The translations under genes and the position numbers were made by a program. A stretch of DNA of 64,000 bases from NCBI GenBank assembly GCA_964036665.1, contig OZ038532.1, positions 13,224,537 through 13,288,536 on the forward strand. The letters run 5' to 3'. The notes below the pieces were generated by a model that saw nothing but the letters and a program-made list of their open reading frames with translations, was not told the DNA's origin and ran no database searches. Of this stretch, positions 11,574 through 25,437 are shown piece by piece; positions within the stretch are counted from its first letter, which is position 1; each line of letters opens with the position of its first letter. Source of the DNA: Gordius sp. MW1. Its lineage: Eukaryota > Nematomorpha > Gordioida > Gordea > Gordiidae.

Positions 11574-14116
11574 AAATTTATCAGAATCAGAGAAATGTTA
11601 CTTTGAAATCATGATCGCATAGTGCATTTTTGAAAAATTAAGCACTCACGGTGCGATACAACAAACTAATCGCAACAATAAAACGTTGTCTTTTGTCAAA
11701 ATGATAGTTCTCGCAGCTTAAAACCTCTTTTCGGAAGTTTATCGAGGATAATAGGATTCTCATATTGGCTTACTTTTATATATTTTTTCATGCTCTTTCA
11801 CATAGAATCGAAAAATATAAATATTTTTACCTCATTATTTTTCACATATTTTTCTTTCAACCGTATGCATCCGATGAAAGTTGTCGTTTTCAGACGTGGT
11901 TTCGATGATAAAAGGGAAAAATTTATTAGAATCAGAAAACTATTACTTTGAAATCATGATGGCATAGAGCCATTTTCAAAAATTAAGCATCACGTTGCGA
12001 TACAACAAACTAATCGCAACAATAAAACGTTGTCTTTTGTCAAAATGATAGTTCTCGCAGCTTAAAACCTCTTTTCGGAAGTCAATCGAGGATAATAGGA
12101 TTCTCAAATTGGCTTACTTTTATATATTTTTTCATGCTCTTTCACATAGAATTGAAAAAAATAAATATTCTTACCTCAAAAATTTTCACATATTTTTCTT
12201 TGAACCGTATTCATCCGATGAAAGTTGTCGTTTTCAGACGTGGTTTCTATAATCCCAAGTAGAAATTTATCAGAATCAGAGAAATGTTACTTTAAAATCA
12301 TGACCGCATAGTGCATTTTTGAAAAATTAAACACTCACGTTGCGATACAACAAACTAATCGCAACAATAAAACGTTGTCTTTTGTCAAAATGAATAGTTC
12401 TGGCAGCTTAAAACCTCTTTTCGGAAGTAAATCGAGGATAATAGGATTCTCAAATTGGCTTACTTTTATATGTTTTTTCATGCTCTTTCACATAGAATCG
12501 AAAAAATAATTATTTTTACCTCAAAATTTTTCACATATTTTTCTTTCAACCGTATGCATCCAAGGAATGTTGTCGTTTTCAGACGTGGTTTCTATGATCC
12601 CAAGTAAAAATTTATCAGAATCAGAGAAATGTTACTTTAAAATCATGATCGCATAGTGCATTTTTGAAAAATTAAGCACTCACGTTGCGATACAACAAAC
12701 TAATCGCAACAATAAAACGTTGTCTTTTGTCAAAATGATAGTTCTGGCAGCTTACAACCTCTTTTCGGAAGTTTATCGAGGATAATAGGATTCTCAAATT
12801 GGCTTACTTTTATATATTTTTTCATGCTCTTTCACATAGAATTGAAAAAAATAAATATTTTTACCTCAAAATTTTTCACATATTTTTCTTTGAACCGTAT
12901 TCATCCGATGAAAGTTGTCGTTTTCAGACGTGGTTTCTATGATCTCAAGTAAAAATTTATCAGAATCTGAAAACTATTACTTTGAAATCATGATCGCATA
13001 GAGCCATTTTCAAAAAATAAGCATCACCTTGCGATACAACACACTAATCGCAACAATAAAACGTTGTCTTTTGTCAAAATTATAGTTCTCGCAGCTTAAA
13101 CCTCTTTTCGGAAGTCAATCGATGATAATAGGATTCTCAAATTGGCTTACTTTTATATATTTTTTTATGCTCTTTCCCATAGAATCGAAAAAAATAAATA
13201 TTTTTACCTCAAAATTTTTCACATATTTTTCTTTCAACCGTATGCATCCGATGAAAGTTGTCGTTTTCAGACGTGGTTTCGATGATAAAAAGTAAAATTT
13301 TATCAGAATCAGAAAACTATTACTTTAAAATCATGATCGCATAGTGCATTTTTGAAAAATTAAACACTCACGTTGCGATACAACAAACTAATCGCAACAA
13401 TAAAACGTTGTCTTTTGTCAAAATGAATAGTTCTGGCAGCTTAAAACCTCTTTTCGGAAGTAAATCGAGGATAATAGGATTCTCAAATTGGCTTACTTTT
13501 ATATGTTTTTTCATGCTCTTTCACATAGAATCGAAAAAAATAAATATTTTCACCTCAAAATTTTTCACATATTTTTCTTTCAACCTTATGCATCCGATGA
13601 AAGTTGTCGTTTTCATACGTGGTTTCTATGATCTCAAGTAAAAATTTATCAGAATCTGAAAACTATTACTTTGAAATCATGATCGCATAGAGCCATTTTC
13701 AAAAATTAAGCATCACGTTGCGATACAACAAACTAATTGCAACAATAAAACGTTGTCTTTTGTCAAAATGATAGTTCTCGCAGCTTAAAACCTCTTTTCG
13801 GAAATAAATCGAGGATAATAGGATTCTCAAATTGGTTTACTTTTATATATTTTTTCATGTTCTTTCACATAGAATTGAAAAAAATAAATATTCTTACCTT
13901 CAAATTTTTCACATTTTTTTCTTTGAACCGTATTCATCCGATGAAAGTTGTCGTTTTCAGACGTGGTTTCTATGATCCCAAGTAATAATTTATCAGAATC
14001 AGAGAAATGTTACTTTGAAATCATGATCGCATAGTACATTTTTGAAAAATTAAACACTCACGTTGCGATACAACAAACTAATCGCAACAATAAAACGTTG
14101 TCTTTTGTCAAAATGA
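11574..14116 (+). repeat. Mixed A/B units between the sub-array and duplication copy 2
   Basis: Satellite only. The unit at 12030 resembles that at 6163. The unit at 12375 has the private change TCCAAGGAATG. Units at 12720 and 13064 resemble those at 327 and 671 (CTTACAACC; CTTAAACC). Units at 13408, 13753 and 14098 resemble those at 1357, 1702 and 2047 (offset 12,051), and also those at 15473, 15818 and 16163 (offset 2,065, six monomers). The 1357-2330 pattern therefore exists three times in the left part of the window. Confidence 0.83.
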
Positions 14117-17100
14117 ATAGTTCTGGCAGCTTAAAACCTCTTTTCGGAAGTAAATCGAGGATAATAGGATTCTCAAATTGGCTTACTTTTATATATTTTT
14201 TCATGCTCTTTCACATAGAATCGAAAAAAATAAATATTTTTACCTCAAAATTTTTCACATATTTTTCTTTCAACCGTATGCATCCGATGAAAGTTGTCGT
14301 TTTCAGACGTGGTTCTATGATCCCAAGTAAAAATTTATCAGAATCAGAGAAATGTTACTTTGAAATCATGATCGCATAGTGCATTTTTGAAAAATTAAGC
14401 ACTCACGTTGCGATACAACAAACTAATCGCAACAATAAAACGTTGTCTTTTGTCAAAATGATAGTTCTCGCAGCTTACAACCTCTTTTCGGAAGTTTATC
14501 GAGGATAATAGGATTCTCGAATTGGCTTACTTTTATATATTTTTTCAGGCTCTTTCACATAGAATTGAAAAAAATAAATATTTTTACCTCAAAATTTTTC
14601 ACATATTTTTCTTTGAACCGTATTCATCCGATGAAAGATGTCGTTTTCAGACGTGGTTTCTATGATCTCAAGTAAAAATTTATCAGAATCTGAAAACTAT
14701 TACTTTGAAATCATGATCGCATAGAACCATTTTCAAAAATTAAGCATCAGGTTGCGATACAACACACTAATAGCAACAATAAAACGTTGTCTTTTGTCAA
14801 AATGATAGTTCTCGCAGCTTAAACCTCTTTTCGGAAGTCAATCGAGGATAATAGGATTCTTAAATTGGCTTACTTTTATATATTTTTTCATGCTCTTTCC
14901 CATAGAATCGAAAAAAATAAATGTTTTTACCTCAAAATTTTTCACATATTTTCCTTTCAACCGTATGCATCCGATGAAAGTTGTCGTTTTCAGACGTGGT
15001 TTTGATGATAAAAAGTAAAAATTTATCAGAATCAGAAAACTATTACTTTGAAATCATGATCGCATGGAGCCATTTTCAAAAATTAAGCATCATGTTGCGA
15101 TACAACAAACTAATCGCAACAATAAAACGTTGTCTTTTGTCAAAATGATAGTTCTCGCAGCTTAAAACCTCTTTTCAGGAGTCAATCGAGGATAATAGGA
15201 TTCTCAAATTGGCTTACTTTCAAATATTTTTTTATGCTCTTTCACATAGAATCGAAAAAATAAATATTTTTACCTCAAAATTTTTCACATATTTTTCTTT
15301 CAACCGTGTGCATCCGATGAAAGTTGTCGTTTTCAGACGTGGTTTCGATGATGAAAAGTAAAAATTTATTAGAATCAGAAAACTATTACTTTGAAATCAT
15401 GATCGCATAGAGCCATTTTCAAAAATTAAGCATCACGTTGCGATACAACAAACTAATCGCAACAATAAAACGTTGTCTTTTGTCAAAATGAATAGTTCTG
15501 GCAGCTTAAAACCTCTTTTCGGAAGTAAATCGAGGATAATAGGATTCTCAAATTGGCTTGCTTTTAAATATTTTTTTATGCTCTTTCACATAGAATCGAA
15601 AAAAATAAATATTTTCACCTCAAAATTTTTCACATATTTTTCTTTCAACCGTATGCATCCGATGAAAGTTGTCGTTTTCATACGTGGTTTCTATGATCTC
15701 AAGTAAAAATTTATCAGAATCTGAAAACTATTACTTTGAAATCATGATCGCATAGAGCCATTTTCAAAAATTAAGCATCACGTTGCGATACAACAAACTA
15801 ATTGCAACAATAAAACGTTGTCTTTTGTCAAAATGATAGTTCTCGCAGCTTAAAACCTCTTTTCGGAAATAAATCGAGGATAATAGGATTCTCAAATTGG
15901 TTTACTTTTATATATTTTTTCATGTTCTTTCACATAGAATTGAAAAAAATAAATATTCTTACCTTAAAATTTTTCACATTTTTTTCTTTGAACCGTATTC
16001 ATCCGATGAAAGTTGTCGTTTTCTGACGTGGTTTCTATGATCCCAAGTAATAATTTATCAGAATCAGAGAAATGTTACTTTGAAATCATGATCGCATAGT
16101 ACATTTTTGAAAAATTAAACACTCACGTTGCGATACAACAAACTAATCGCAACAATAAAATGTTGTCTTTTGTCAAAATGAATAGTTCTGGCAGCTTAAA
16201 ACCTCTTTTCGGAAGTAAATCGAGGATAATAGGATTCTCAAATTGGCTTACTTTTATATATTTTTTCATGCTCTTTCACATAGAATCGAAAAAAATAAAT
16301 ATTTTTACCTCAAAATTTTTCACATATTTTTCTTTCAACCGTATGCATCCGATGAAAGTTGTCGTTTTCAGACGTGGTTCTATGATCCCAAGTAAAAATT
16401 TATCAGAATCAGAGAAATGTTACTTTGAAATCATGATCGCATAGTGCATTTTCAAAAAATAAGCATCACCTTGCGATACAACACACTAATCGCAACAATA
16501 AAACGTTGTCTTTTGTCAAAATGATAGTTCTCGCAGCTTAAACCTCTTTTCGGAAGTCAATCGAGGATAATAGGATTCTTAAATTGGCTTACTTTTATAT
16601 ATTTTTTCATGCTCTTTCCCATAGAATCGAAAAAAATAAATGTTTTTACCTCAAAATTTTTCACATATTTTCCTTTCAACCGTGTGCATCCGATGAAAGT
16701 TGTCGTTTTCAGACGTGGTTTCGATGATAAAAAGTAAAAATTTATTAGAATCAGAAAACTATTACTTTGAAATCATGATCGCATAGAGCCATTTTCAAAA
16801 ATTAAGCATCACGTTGCGATACAACAAACTAATCGCAACAATAAAACGTTGTCTTTTGTCAAAATGATAGTTCTCGCAGCTTAAAACCTCTTTTCGGAAG
16901 TCAATCGAGGATAATAGGATTCTCAAATTGGCTTACTTTTATATATTTTTTCATGCTCTTTCACATAGAATTGAAAAAAATAAATATTTTTACCTCAAAA
17001 TTTTTCACATATTTTTCTTTGAACCGTATTCATCCGATGAAAGTTGTCGTTTTCAGACGTGGTTTCTATGATCCCAAGTAAAAATTTATCAGAATCTAAA

Positions 17101-18315
17101 AACTATTACTTTGAAATCATAATCGCATAGAGCAGTTTTCAAAAATTCAGCACTCACGTTGCGATACAACAAACTAATCGCAACAATAAAACGTTGTCTT
17201 TTGTCAAAATGAATAGTTCTGGTAGCTTAAAACCTCTTTTCGGAAGTAAATCGAGGATAATACGATTCTCAAATTGGCTTACTTTTACATATTTTCCCAT
17301 AGAATCGAAAAAAATAAATATTTTTACCTCAAAATTTTTCACATATTTTTCTTTCAACAGTATGCATCCGATGAAAGTTGTCGTTTTCAGACGTGGTTTC
17401 GATGATAAAAAGTAAAAATTTATCAGAATCAGAAAACTATTACTTTAAAATCATGATCGCATAGTGCATTTTTGAAAAATTAAGCACTCACGTTGCGATA
17501 CAACAAACTAATCGCAACAATAAAACGTTGTCTTTTGTCAAAATGATAGTTCTCGCAGCTTAAAACCTCTTTTCGGAAGTCAATCGAGGATAATAGGATT
17601 CTCAAATTGGCTTACTTTTATATATTTTTTCATGCTCTTTCACATAGAATTGAAAACAATAAATATTCTAACTCAAAATTTTTCACATATTTTTCTTTGA
17701 ACCGTATTCATCCGATGATAGTTGTCGTTTTCAGACGTGGTTTCTATGATCCCAAGTAAAAATTTATCAGAATCAGAGAAATGTTACTTTGAAATCATGA
17801 TCGCATAGTGCATTTTTGAATAATTAAACACTCACGTTGCGATACAACAAACTAATCGCAACAATAAAACGTTGTCTTTTGTCAAAATGAATAGTTCTTG
17901 CAGCTTAAAACCTCTTTTCGGAAGTAAATCGAGGATAATAGGATTCTCAAATTGGCTTACTTTTATATATTTTTTCATGCTCTTTCACATAGAATCGAAA
18001 AATAAATATTTTTACATCAAAATTTTTCACATATTTTTCTTTCAACCGTATGCATCCGATGAAAGTTGTCGTTTTCAGACGTGGTTTCCATGATAAAAAG
18101 TAAAAATTTATCAGTGAGAACTATTACTTTGAAATCATGATCGCATAGAGCCATTTTAAAAAATTAAGCATCACGTTGCGATACAACAAACTAATCGCAA
18201 CAATAAATCGTTGTCTTTTGTCAAAATGATAGTTCTCGCAGCTTAAAACCTCTTTTCGGAAGTAAATCAAGGATAATAGGATTCTCAACTTGGCTTACTT
18301 ATATATATTTTTTTA
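14117..18315 (+). repeat. Left segment, copy 2 with a four-monomer deletion
   Basis: Matches 1-2567 up to 16683 (offset 14,116) and 3943-5577 from 16681 (offset 12,738). The switch falls in the unit starting at 16506, near monomer position 177, where CAACCGTATGC changes to CAACCGTGTGC. The 1,378-bp difference is four monomers, as expected from unequal exchange or replication slippage between homologous units. Before the switch I found about six mismatches in 2,567 bp, and after it about three in 1,635 bp. The match ends at 18315/18316, in TTTTTTA(C/T)GCTC. Confidence 0.88.
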
Positions 18316-20127
18316 TGCTCTTTCACATAGAATCGAAAAAAATAAATATTTTTACCTCAAAATTTTTCACATATTTTTCTTTCAACCGTATGCATCCGAT
18401 GAAAGTTGTCGTTTTCAGACGTGGTTTCCATGATAAAAAGTAAAAATTTATCAGAATCTGAAAACTATTACTTTGAAATCATGATCGCATAGAGCCATTT
18501 TCAAAAATTAAGCATCACGTTGCGATACAACAAACTAATCGCAACAATAAAACGTTGTCTTTTGTCAAAATGAATAGTTCTGGCAGCTTAAAACCTCTTT
18601 TCGGAGGTAAATCGAGGATAATAGGATTCTCAAATTGGCTTACTTTTATATATTTTTTCATGCTCTTTCACATAGAATCGAAAAAATTAATATTTTTACC
18701 TCAAAAATTTTCACATATTTTTCTTTCAACAGTATGCATCCGATGAAAGTTGTCGTTTTCAGACGTGGTTTCGATGATAAAAAGTAAAAATTTATCAGAA
18801 TCAGAAAACTATTACTTTAAAATCATGATCGCATAGTGCATTTTTGAAAAATTAAGCACTCACGTTGCGATACAACAAACTAATCGCAACAATAAAACGT
18901 TGTCTTTTGTCAAAATGATAGTTCTCGCAGCTTAAAACCTCTTTTCGGAAGTCAATCGAGGATTATAGGATTCTCAAATTGGCTTACTTTTATATATTTT
19001 TTCATGCTCTTTCACATAGAATTGAAAAAAATAAATATTCTACCTCAAATTTTTTCACATATTTTTCTTTGAACCGTATTCATCCGATGATAGTTGTCGT
19101 TTTCAGACGTGGTTTCTATGATCCCAAGTAAAAATTTATCAGAATCAGAGAAATGTTACTTTGAAATCATGATCGCATAGTGCATTTTTGAATAATTAAA
19201 CCCTCACGTTGCGATACAACAAACTAATCGCAACAATAAAAGGTTGTCTTTTGTCAAAATGAATAGTTCTGGCAGCTTAAAACCTCTTTTCGGAAGTAAA
19301 TCGAGGATAATAGGATTCTCAAATTGGCTTACTTTTATATATTTTTTCATGCTCTTTCACATAGAATCGAAAAAAATAAAAAATTTTACCTCAAAATTTT
19401 CACATATTTTTCTTTCAACCGTATGCATCCGATGAAAGTTGTCGTTTTCAGACGTGGTTTCCATGATAAAAAGTAAAAATTTATCAGTGAAAACTATTAC
19501 TTTGAAATCATGATCGCATAGAGCCATTTTAAAAAATTAAGCATCACATTGCGATACAACAAACTAATCGCAACAATAAATCGTTGTCTTTTGTCAAAAT
19601 GATAGTTCTCGCAGCTTAAAACCTCTTTTCGGAAGTCAATCGAGGATAATAGGATTCTCAAATTGGCTTACTTTTATATATTTTTTCATGCTCTTTCACA
19701 TAGAATCGAAAAAAATAAATATTTTTACCTCAAAATTTTTCACTTATTTTTCTTTGAACCGTATTCATCCGATGAAAGTTGTCGTTTTCAGACGTAGTTT
19801 CTATGATCCCAAGTAAAAATTTATCAGAATCTAAAAACTATTACTTTGAAATCATAATCGCATAGAGCAGTTTTCAAAAATTCAGCACTCACGTTGCGAT
19901 ACAACAAACTAATCGCAACAATAAAACGTTGTCTTTTGTCAAAATGAATAGTTCTGGCAGCTTAAAACCTCTTTTCGGAAGTAAATCGAGGATAATAGGA
20001 TTCTCAAATTGGCTTACTTTTATATATTTTTTCATGCTCTTTCACATAGAATCGAAAAAAATAAATATTTTTACCTCTAAATTTTTACATATTTTTCTTT
20101 CAACCGTATGCATCCGATGAAAGTTGT
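17194..20127 (+). repeat. Diverged four-monomer repeat at the end of the left variant domain
   Basis: Units at 17194, 17528, 17872 and about 18211 resemble those at 18555, 18900, 19244 and about 19583. Shared marks include GATGATAGTTGTCG with GAATAATTAAAC, TTTATCAGTGA(G/A)AAC and AATAAATCG. The offset is about 1,361-1,372 bp. The match is looser than in the large duplications on the right, so it is older. The unit at about 19583 resembles 4111 and about 16850 (AATCTAAAAAC, CATAATCGC, CAAAAATTCAGC). The GAGCCATTTT / AAGCATCAC unit ending makes its last appearances here, near 18490 and 19520. Confidence 0.75.
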
Positions 20128-21679
20128 CATTTTCAGACGTGGTTTCGATGATAAAAAGTAAAAATTTATCAGAATCAGAAAACTATTACTTTAAAATCAT
20201 GATCGCATAGTGCATTTTTAAAAAATTAAGCACTCACGTTGCGATACAACAAACTAATCGCAACAATAAAACGTTGTCTTTTGTCAAAATGATAGTTCTC
20301 GCAGCTTAAAACCTCTTTTCGGAAGTCAATCGGGGATAATAGGATTCTCAAATTGGCTTACTTTTATATATTTTTTCATGCTCTTTCACATAGAAATGAA
20401 AAAAATAAATATTTTTACCTCAAAATTTTTCACATATTTTTCTTGTAACCGTATTCATCCGATGAAAGTTGTCGTTTTCAGACGTGGTTTCTATGATCCC
20501 AAGTAAAAATTTATCAGAATCAGAGAAATGTTACTTTGAAATCATGATCGCATAGTGCATTTTTGAAAAATTAAACACTCACGTTGCGATACAACAAACT
20601 AATCGCAACAATAAAACGTTTGTCTTTTGTCAAAATGAATAGTTCTGGCAGATTAAAACCTCTTTTCGGAAGTAAATCGAGGATAATAGGATTCTCAAAT
20701 TGGCTTACTTTTATATATTTTTTCATGCTCTTTCACATAGAATCGAAAAAAATAAATATTTTTACCTCAAAATTTTTCACATATTTTTCTTTCAACCGTA
20801 TGCATCCGATGAAAGTTGTCGTTTTCAGACGTGGTTTCGATGATAAAAAGTAAAAATTTATCAGAATCAGAAAACTATTACTTTAAAATCATGATCGCAT
20901 AGTGCATTTTTGAAAAATTAAGCACTCACGTTGCGATACAACAAACTAATCGCAACAATAAAACGTTGTCTTTTGTCAAAATGATAGTTCTCGCAGCTTA
21001 AAACCTCTTTTCGGAAGTCAATCGAGGATAATAGGATTCTCAAATTGGCTTACTTTTATATATTTTTTTATGCTCTTTCACATAGAATTGAAAAAAATAA
21101 ATATTTTTACCTCAAAATTTTTCACATATTTTTCTTGTAACCGTATTCATCCGATGAAAGTTGTCGTTTTCAGACGTGGTTTCTATGATCCCAAGTAAAA
21201 ATTTATCAGAATCAGAGAAATGTTACTTTGAAATCATGATCGCATAGTGCATTTTTGAAAAATTAAACACTCACGTTGCGATACAACAAACTAATCGCAA
21301 CAATAAAACGTTTGTCTTTTGTCAAAATGAATAGTTCTGGCAGATTAAAACCTCTTTTCGGAAGTAAATCGAGGATAATAGGATTCTCAAATTGGCTTAC
21401 TTTTATATATTTTTTCATGCTCTTTCACATAGAATCGAAAAAAATAAATATTTTTACCTCAAAATTTTTCACATATTTTTCTTTCAACCGTATGCATCCG
21501 ATGAAAGTTGTCGTTTTCAGACGTGGTTTCGATGATAAAAAGTAAAAATTTATCAGAATCAGAAAACTATTACTTTAAAATCATGATCGCATAGTGCATT
21601 TTTGAAAAATTAAGCACTCACGTTGCGATACAACAAACTAATCGCAACAATAAAACGTTGTCTTTTGTCAAAATGATAG
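20128..21679 (+). repeat. Two-monomer tandem duplication (692 bp)
   Basis: The block 20128-20987 aligns with 20820-21679 at an offset of 692 bp. Private markers shared by both copies are TCTTGTAACC (20441 and 21133), an extra T in AACGTTTGTC (about 20618 and 21310), and CTGGCAGATT. I saw four differences: CGGGGATAAT versus CGAGGATAAT, TTTCATGC versus TTTTATGC, GAAATG versus GAATTG, and one base in the spacer before AAAAATTAAG. The extra T lies upstream of the usual TTG, which lengthens the spurious open frame there to 89 codons. Confidence 0.85.
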
Positions 21680-24600
21680 TTCTTGCAGCTTAAAACCTCT
21701 TTTCGGAAGTAAATCGAGGATAATAGGATTCTCATATTGGCTTACTTTTATATATTTTTTCATGCTCTTTCACATAGAATCGAAAAAAATAAATATTTTT
21801 ACCTCAAAATTTTTCACATATTTTTCTTTCAACCGTATGCATCCGATGAAAGTTGTCGTTTTCAGACGTGGTTTCGATGATAAAAAGTAAAAATTTATCA
21901 GAATCAGAAAACTCTTTAAAATCATGATCGCATAGTGCATTTTTGAAAAATTAAGCACTCACGTTGCGATCAAACTAATCGCAACAATAAAACGTTGTCT
22001 TTTGTCAAAATGATAGTTCTCGCAGCTTAAAACCTCTTTTCGGAAGTCAATCGAGGATAATAGGATTCTCAAATTGGCTTACTTTTATATATTTTTTCAT
22101 GCTCTTTCACATAGAATTGAAAAAAATAAATATTTTAACCTCAAAATTTTTCACATATTTTTCTTACCGGATTCATCCGATGAAAGTTGTCGTTTTCAGA
22201 CGTGGTTTCTATGATAAAAAGTAAAAATTTATCAGAATCAGAAAACTATTACTTTAAAATCATGATCGCATAGTGCATTTTTGAAAAATTAAACACTCAC
22301 GTTGCGATACAACAAACTATTCGCAACAGTAAAACGTTGTCTTTTGTCAAAATGAATAGTTCTGGCTGCTTAAAACCTCTTTTCGGAAGTAAATCGAGGA
22401 TAATAGGATTCTCAAATTGGCTTACTTTTATATATTTTTTCATGCTCTTTCACATAGAATCGAAAAAATTAAATATTTTTACCTCAAAATTTTTCACATA
22501 TTTTTCTTTCAACCGTATGCATCCGATGAAAGTTGTCGTTTTCAGACGTGGTTTCGATGATAAAAAGTAAAAATTTATCAGAATCAGAAAACTATTACTT
22601 TAAAATCATGATCGCATAGTGCATTTTTGAAAAATTAAGCACTCACGTTGCGATCAAACTAATCGCAACTATAAAACGTTGTCTTTTGTCAAAATGATAG
22701 TTCTCGCAGCTTAAAACCACTTTTCGGAAGTCAATCGAGGATAATAGGATTCTCAAATTGGCTTACTTTTATATATTTTTTCATGCTCTTTCACATAGAA
22801 TTGAAAAAAATAAATATTTTAACCTCAAAATTTTCCACATATTTTTCTTACCGTATTCATCCGATGAAAGTTGTCGTTTTCAGACGTGGTTTCTATGATA
22901 AAAAGTAAAAATTTATCAGAATCAGAAAACTATTACTTTAAAATCATGATCGCATAGTCCATTTTTGAAAAATTAAACACTCACGTTGCGATACAACAAA
23001 CTAATCGCAACAATAAAACGTTGTCTTTTGTCAAAATGAATAGTTCTGGCTGCTTAAAACCTCTTTTCGGAAGTAAATCGAGGATAATAGGATTCTCAAA
23101 TTGGCTTACTTTTATATATTTTTTCATGCTCTTTCACATAGAATCGAAAAAATTAACTATTTTTACCTCAAAATTTTTCACATATTTTTCTTTCAACCGT
23201 ATGCATCCGATGAAAGTTGTCGTTTTCAGACGTGGTTTCGATGATAAAAAGTAAAAATTTATCAGAATCAGAGAAATTTTACTTTGAAATCATGATCGCA
23301 TAGTGCATTTTTGAAAAATTAAACACTCACGTTGCGATACAACAAACTAATCGCAACAATAAAACGTTGTCTTTTGTCAAAATGAATAGTTCTGGCTGCT
23401 TAAAACCTCTTTTCGGAAGTAAATCGAGGATAATAGGATTCTCAAATTGGCTTACTTTTATATATTTTTTCATGCTCTTTCACATAGAATCGAAAAAATT
23501 AAATATTTTTACCTCAAAATTTTTCACATATTTTTCTTTCAACCGTATGCATCCGATGAAAGTTGTCGTTTTCAGACGTGGTTTCGATGATAAAAAGTAA
23601 AAATTTATCAGAATCAGAAAACTATTACTTTAAAATCATGATCGCATAGTGCATTTTTGAAAAATTAAGCACTCACGTTGCGATACAACAAACTAATCGC
23701 AAAAATAAACCGTTGTCTTTTGTCAAAATGATAGTTCTCGCAGCTTAAAACCTCTTTTCGGAAGTCAATCGAGGATATTAGGATTCTCAAATTGGCTTAC
23801 TTTTATATATTTTTTCATGCTCATTCACATAGAATCGAAAAAATTAAATATTTTTACCTCAAAATTTGTCACATATTTTTCTTTCAACCGTATGCATCCG
23901 ATGAAAGTTGTCGTTTTCAGACGTGGTTTCGATGATAAAAAGTAAAAATTTATAAGAATCAGAAAACTATTACTTTAAAATCATGATCGCATAGTGCATT
24001 TTTGAAAAATTAAGCACTCACGTTGCGATACAACAAACTAATCGCAACAATAAAACGTTGTCTTTTGTCAAAATGATAGTTCTCGCAGCTTAAAGCCTCT
24101 TTTCGGAAGTCAATCGAGGATATTAGGATTCTCAAATTGGCTTACTTTTATATATTTTTTCTAGCTCTTTCACATAGAATTGAAAAAAATAAATATTTTT
24201 ACCTCAAATTTTTTTACATATTTTTCTTTGAAACGTATTCATCCGATGAAAGTTGTCTTTTTCAGACGTGGTTTCTATGATCCCAAGTAAAAATTTATCA
24301 GAATCAGAGAAATGTTACTTTGAAATCATGATCGCATAGTGCATTTTTGAAAAATTAAACACTCACGTTGCGATACAACAAACTAATCGCAACAATAAAA
24401 CGTTGTCTTTTGTCAAAATGAATAGTTCTGGCAGCTTAAAACCTCTTTTCGGAAGTAAATCGAGGATAATAGGATTCTCAAATTGGCTTACTTTTATATA
24501 TTTTTTCATGCTCTTTCACATAGAATTGAAAAAAATAAATATTTTTACCTCAAAATTTTTCACATATTTTTCTTTGAACCGTATTCATCCGATGAAAGTT

Positions 24601-25220
24601 GTCGTTTTCAGACGTGGTTTCTATGATCCCAAGTAAAAATTTATCAGAATCAGAGAAATGTTACTTTGAAATCATGATCGCATAGTGCATTTTTGAAAAA
24701 TTAAACACTCACGTTGCGATACAACAAACTAATCGCAACAATAAAACGTTGTCTTTTGTCAAAATGAATAGTTCTGGCTGCTTAAAACCTCTTTTCGGAA
24801 GTAAATCGAGGATAATAGGATTCTCAAATTGGCTTACTTTTATATATTTTTTCATGCTCTTTCACATAGAATCGAAAAAATTAAATATTTTTACCTCAAA
24901 ATTTTTCACATATTTTTCTTTCAACCGTATGCATCCGATGAAAGTTGTCGTTTTCAGACGTGGTTTCGATGATAAAAAGTAAAAATTTATCAGAATCAGA
25001 GAAATTTTACTTTGAAATCATGATCGCATAGTGCATTTTTGAAAAATTAAACACTCACGTTGCGATACAACAAACTAATCGCAACAATAAAACGTTGTCT
25101 TTTGTCAAAATGAATAGTTCTGGCTGCTTAAAACCTCTTTTCGGAAGTAAATCGAGGATAATAGGATTCTCAAATTGGCTTACTTTTATATATTTTTTCA
25201 TGCTCTTTCACATAGAATTG
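21680..25220 (+). repeat. First units of the right variant domain
   Basis: Satellite only. Several variants that dominate the rest of the window first appear here: the short-loop dyad (about 21968), the d-type CTTACCG half (about 22164), CTATTCGCAACAGT (about 22317), CTGGCTGC (22337) and AATAAACCG (about 23707). Units at 22700-24640 closely match 39140-41080 at offset 16,440, and those at 23367-24403 also resemble 26809-27839. This stretch therefore looks like one of the parental blocks of the right part. Confidence 0.8.
24403..24748 (+). repeat. Representative monomer: B-type first half, g-type second half (346 bp)
   Basis: B markers (GAATAG, CTGGCAGC, GTAAATC) are joined to a g-type second half: AGAATTG, CTTTGAACCGTATTCATCC, TTTCTATGATCCCAAG, GAGAAATGTTAC and AAACACTCAC. 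Close copies occur at 27839, 29889, 32979, 35029, 43250, 45314, 46345 and 48755. Combining a B front with a g back, when g backs also follow A fronts elsewhere, shows that the halves have been reassorted by exchange or gene conversion within the array. Confidence 0.88.
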
Positions 25221-25437
25221 AAAAAAATAAATATTTTAACCTCAAAATTTTTCACATATTTTTCTTACCGGATTCATCCGATGAAAGTTGTCGTTTTCAG
25301 ACGTGGTTTCTATGATAAAAAGTAAAAATTTATCAGAATCAGAAAACTATTACTTTAAAATCATGATCGCATAGTGCATTTTTGAAAAATTAAACACTCA
25401 CGTTGCGATACAACAAACTATTCGCAACAGTAAAACG
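25095..25437 (+). repeat. Representative monomer: d-type second half with 3-bp contraction (343 bp)
   Basis: The d-type second half has TTCTTACCG(T/G)ATTCATCC, shorter than the c and g forms because CTTTCAACC or CTTTGAACC is reduced to CTTACC. It usually also has ATTTTAACCTC and TTTCTATGATAAAAAG. Its first clear occurrence in the window is at about 22164, after which it is frequent through 64000. I saw no CTTACCG form left of that point. The 3-bp loss leaves the reading frame open, so the same open frame is one codon shorter in these units (76 instead of 77 codons). Confidence 0.87.
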
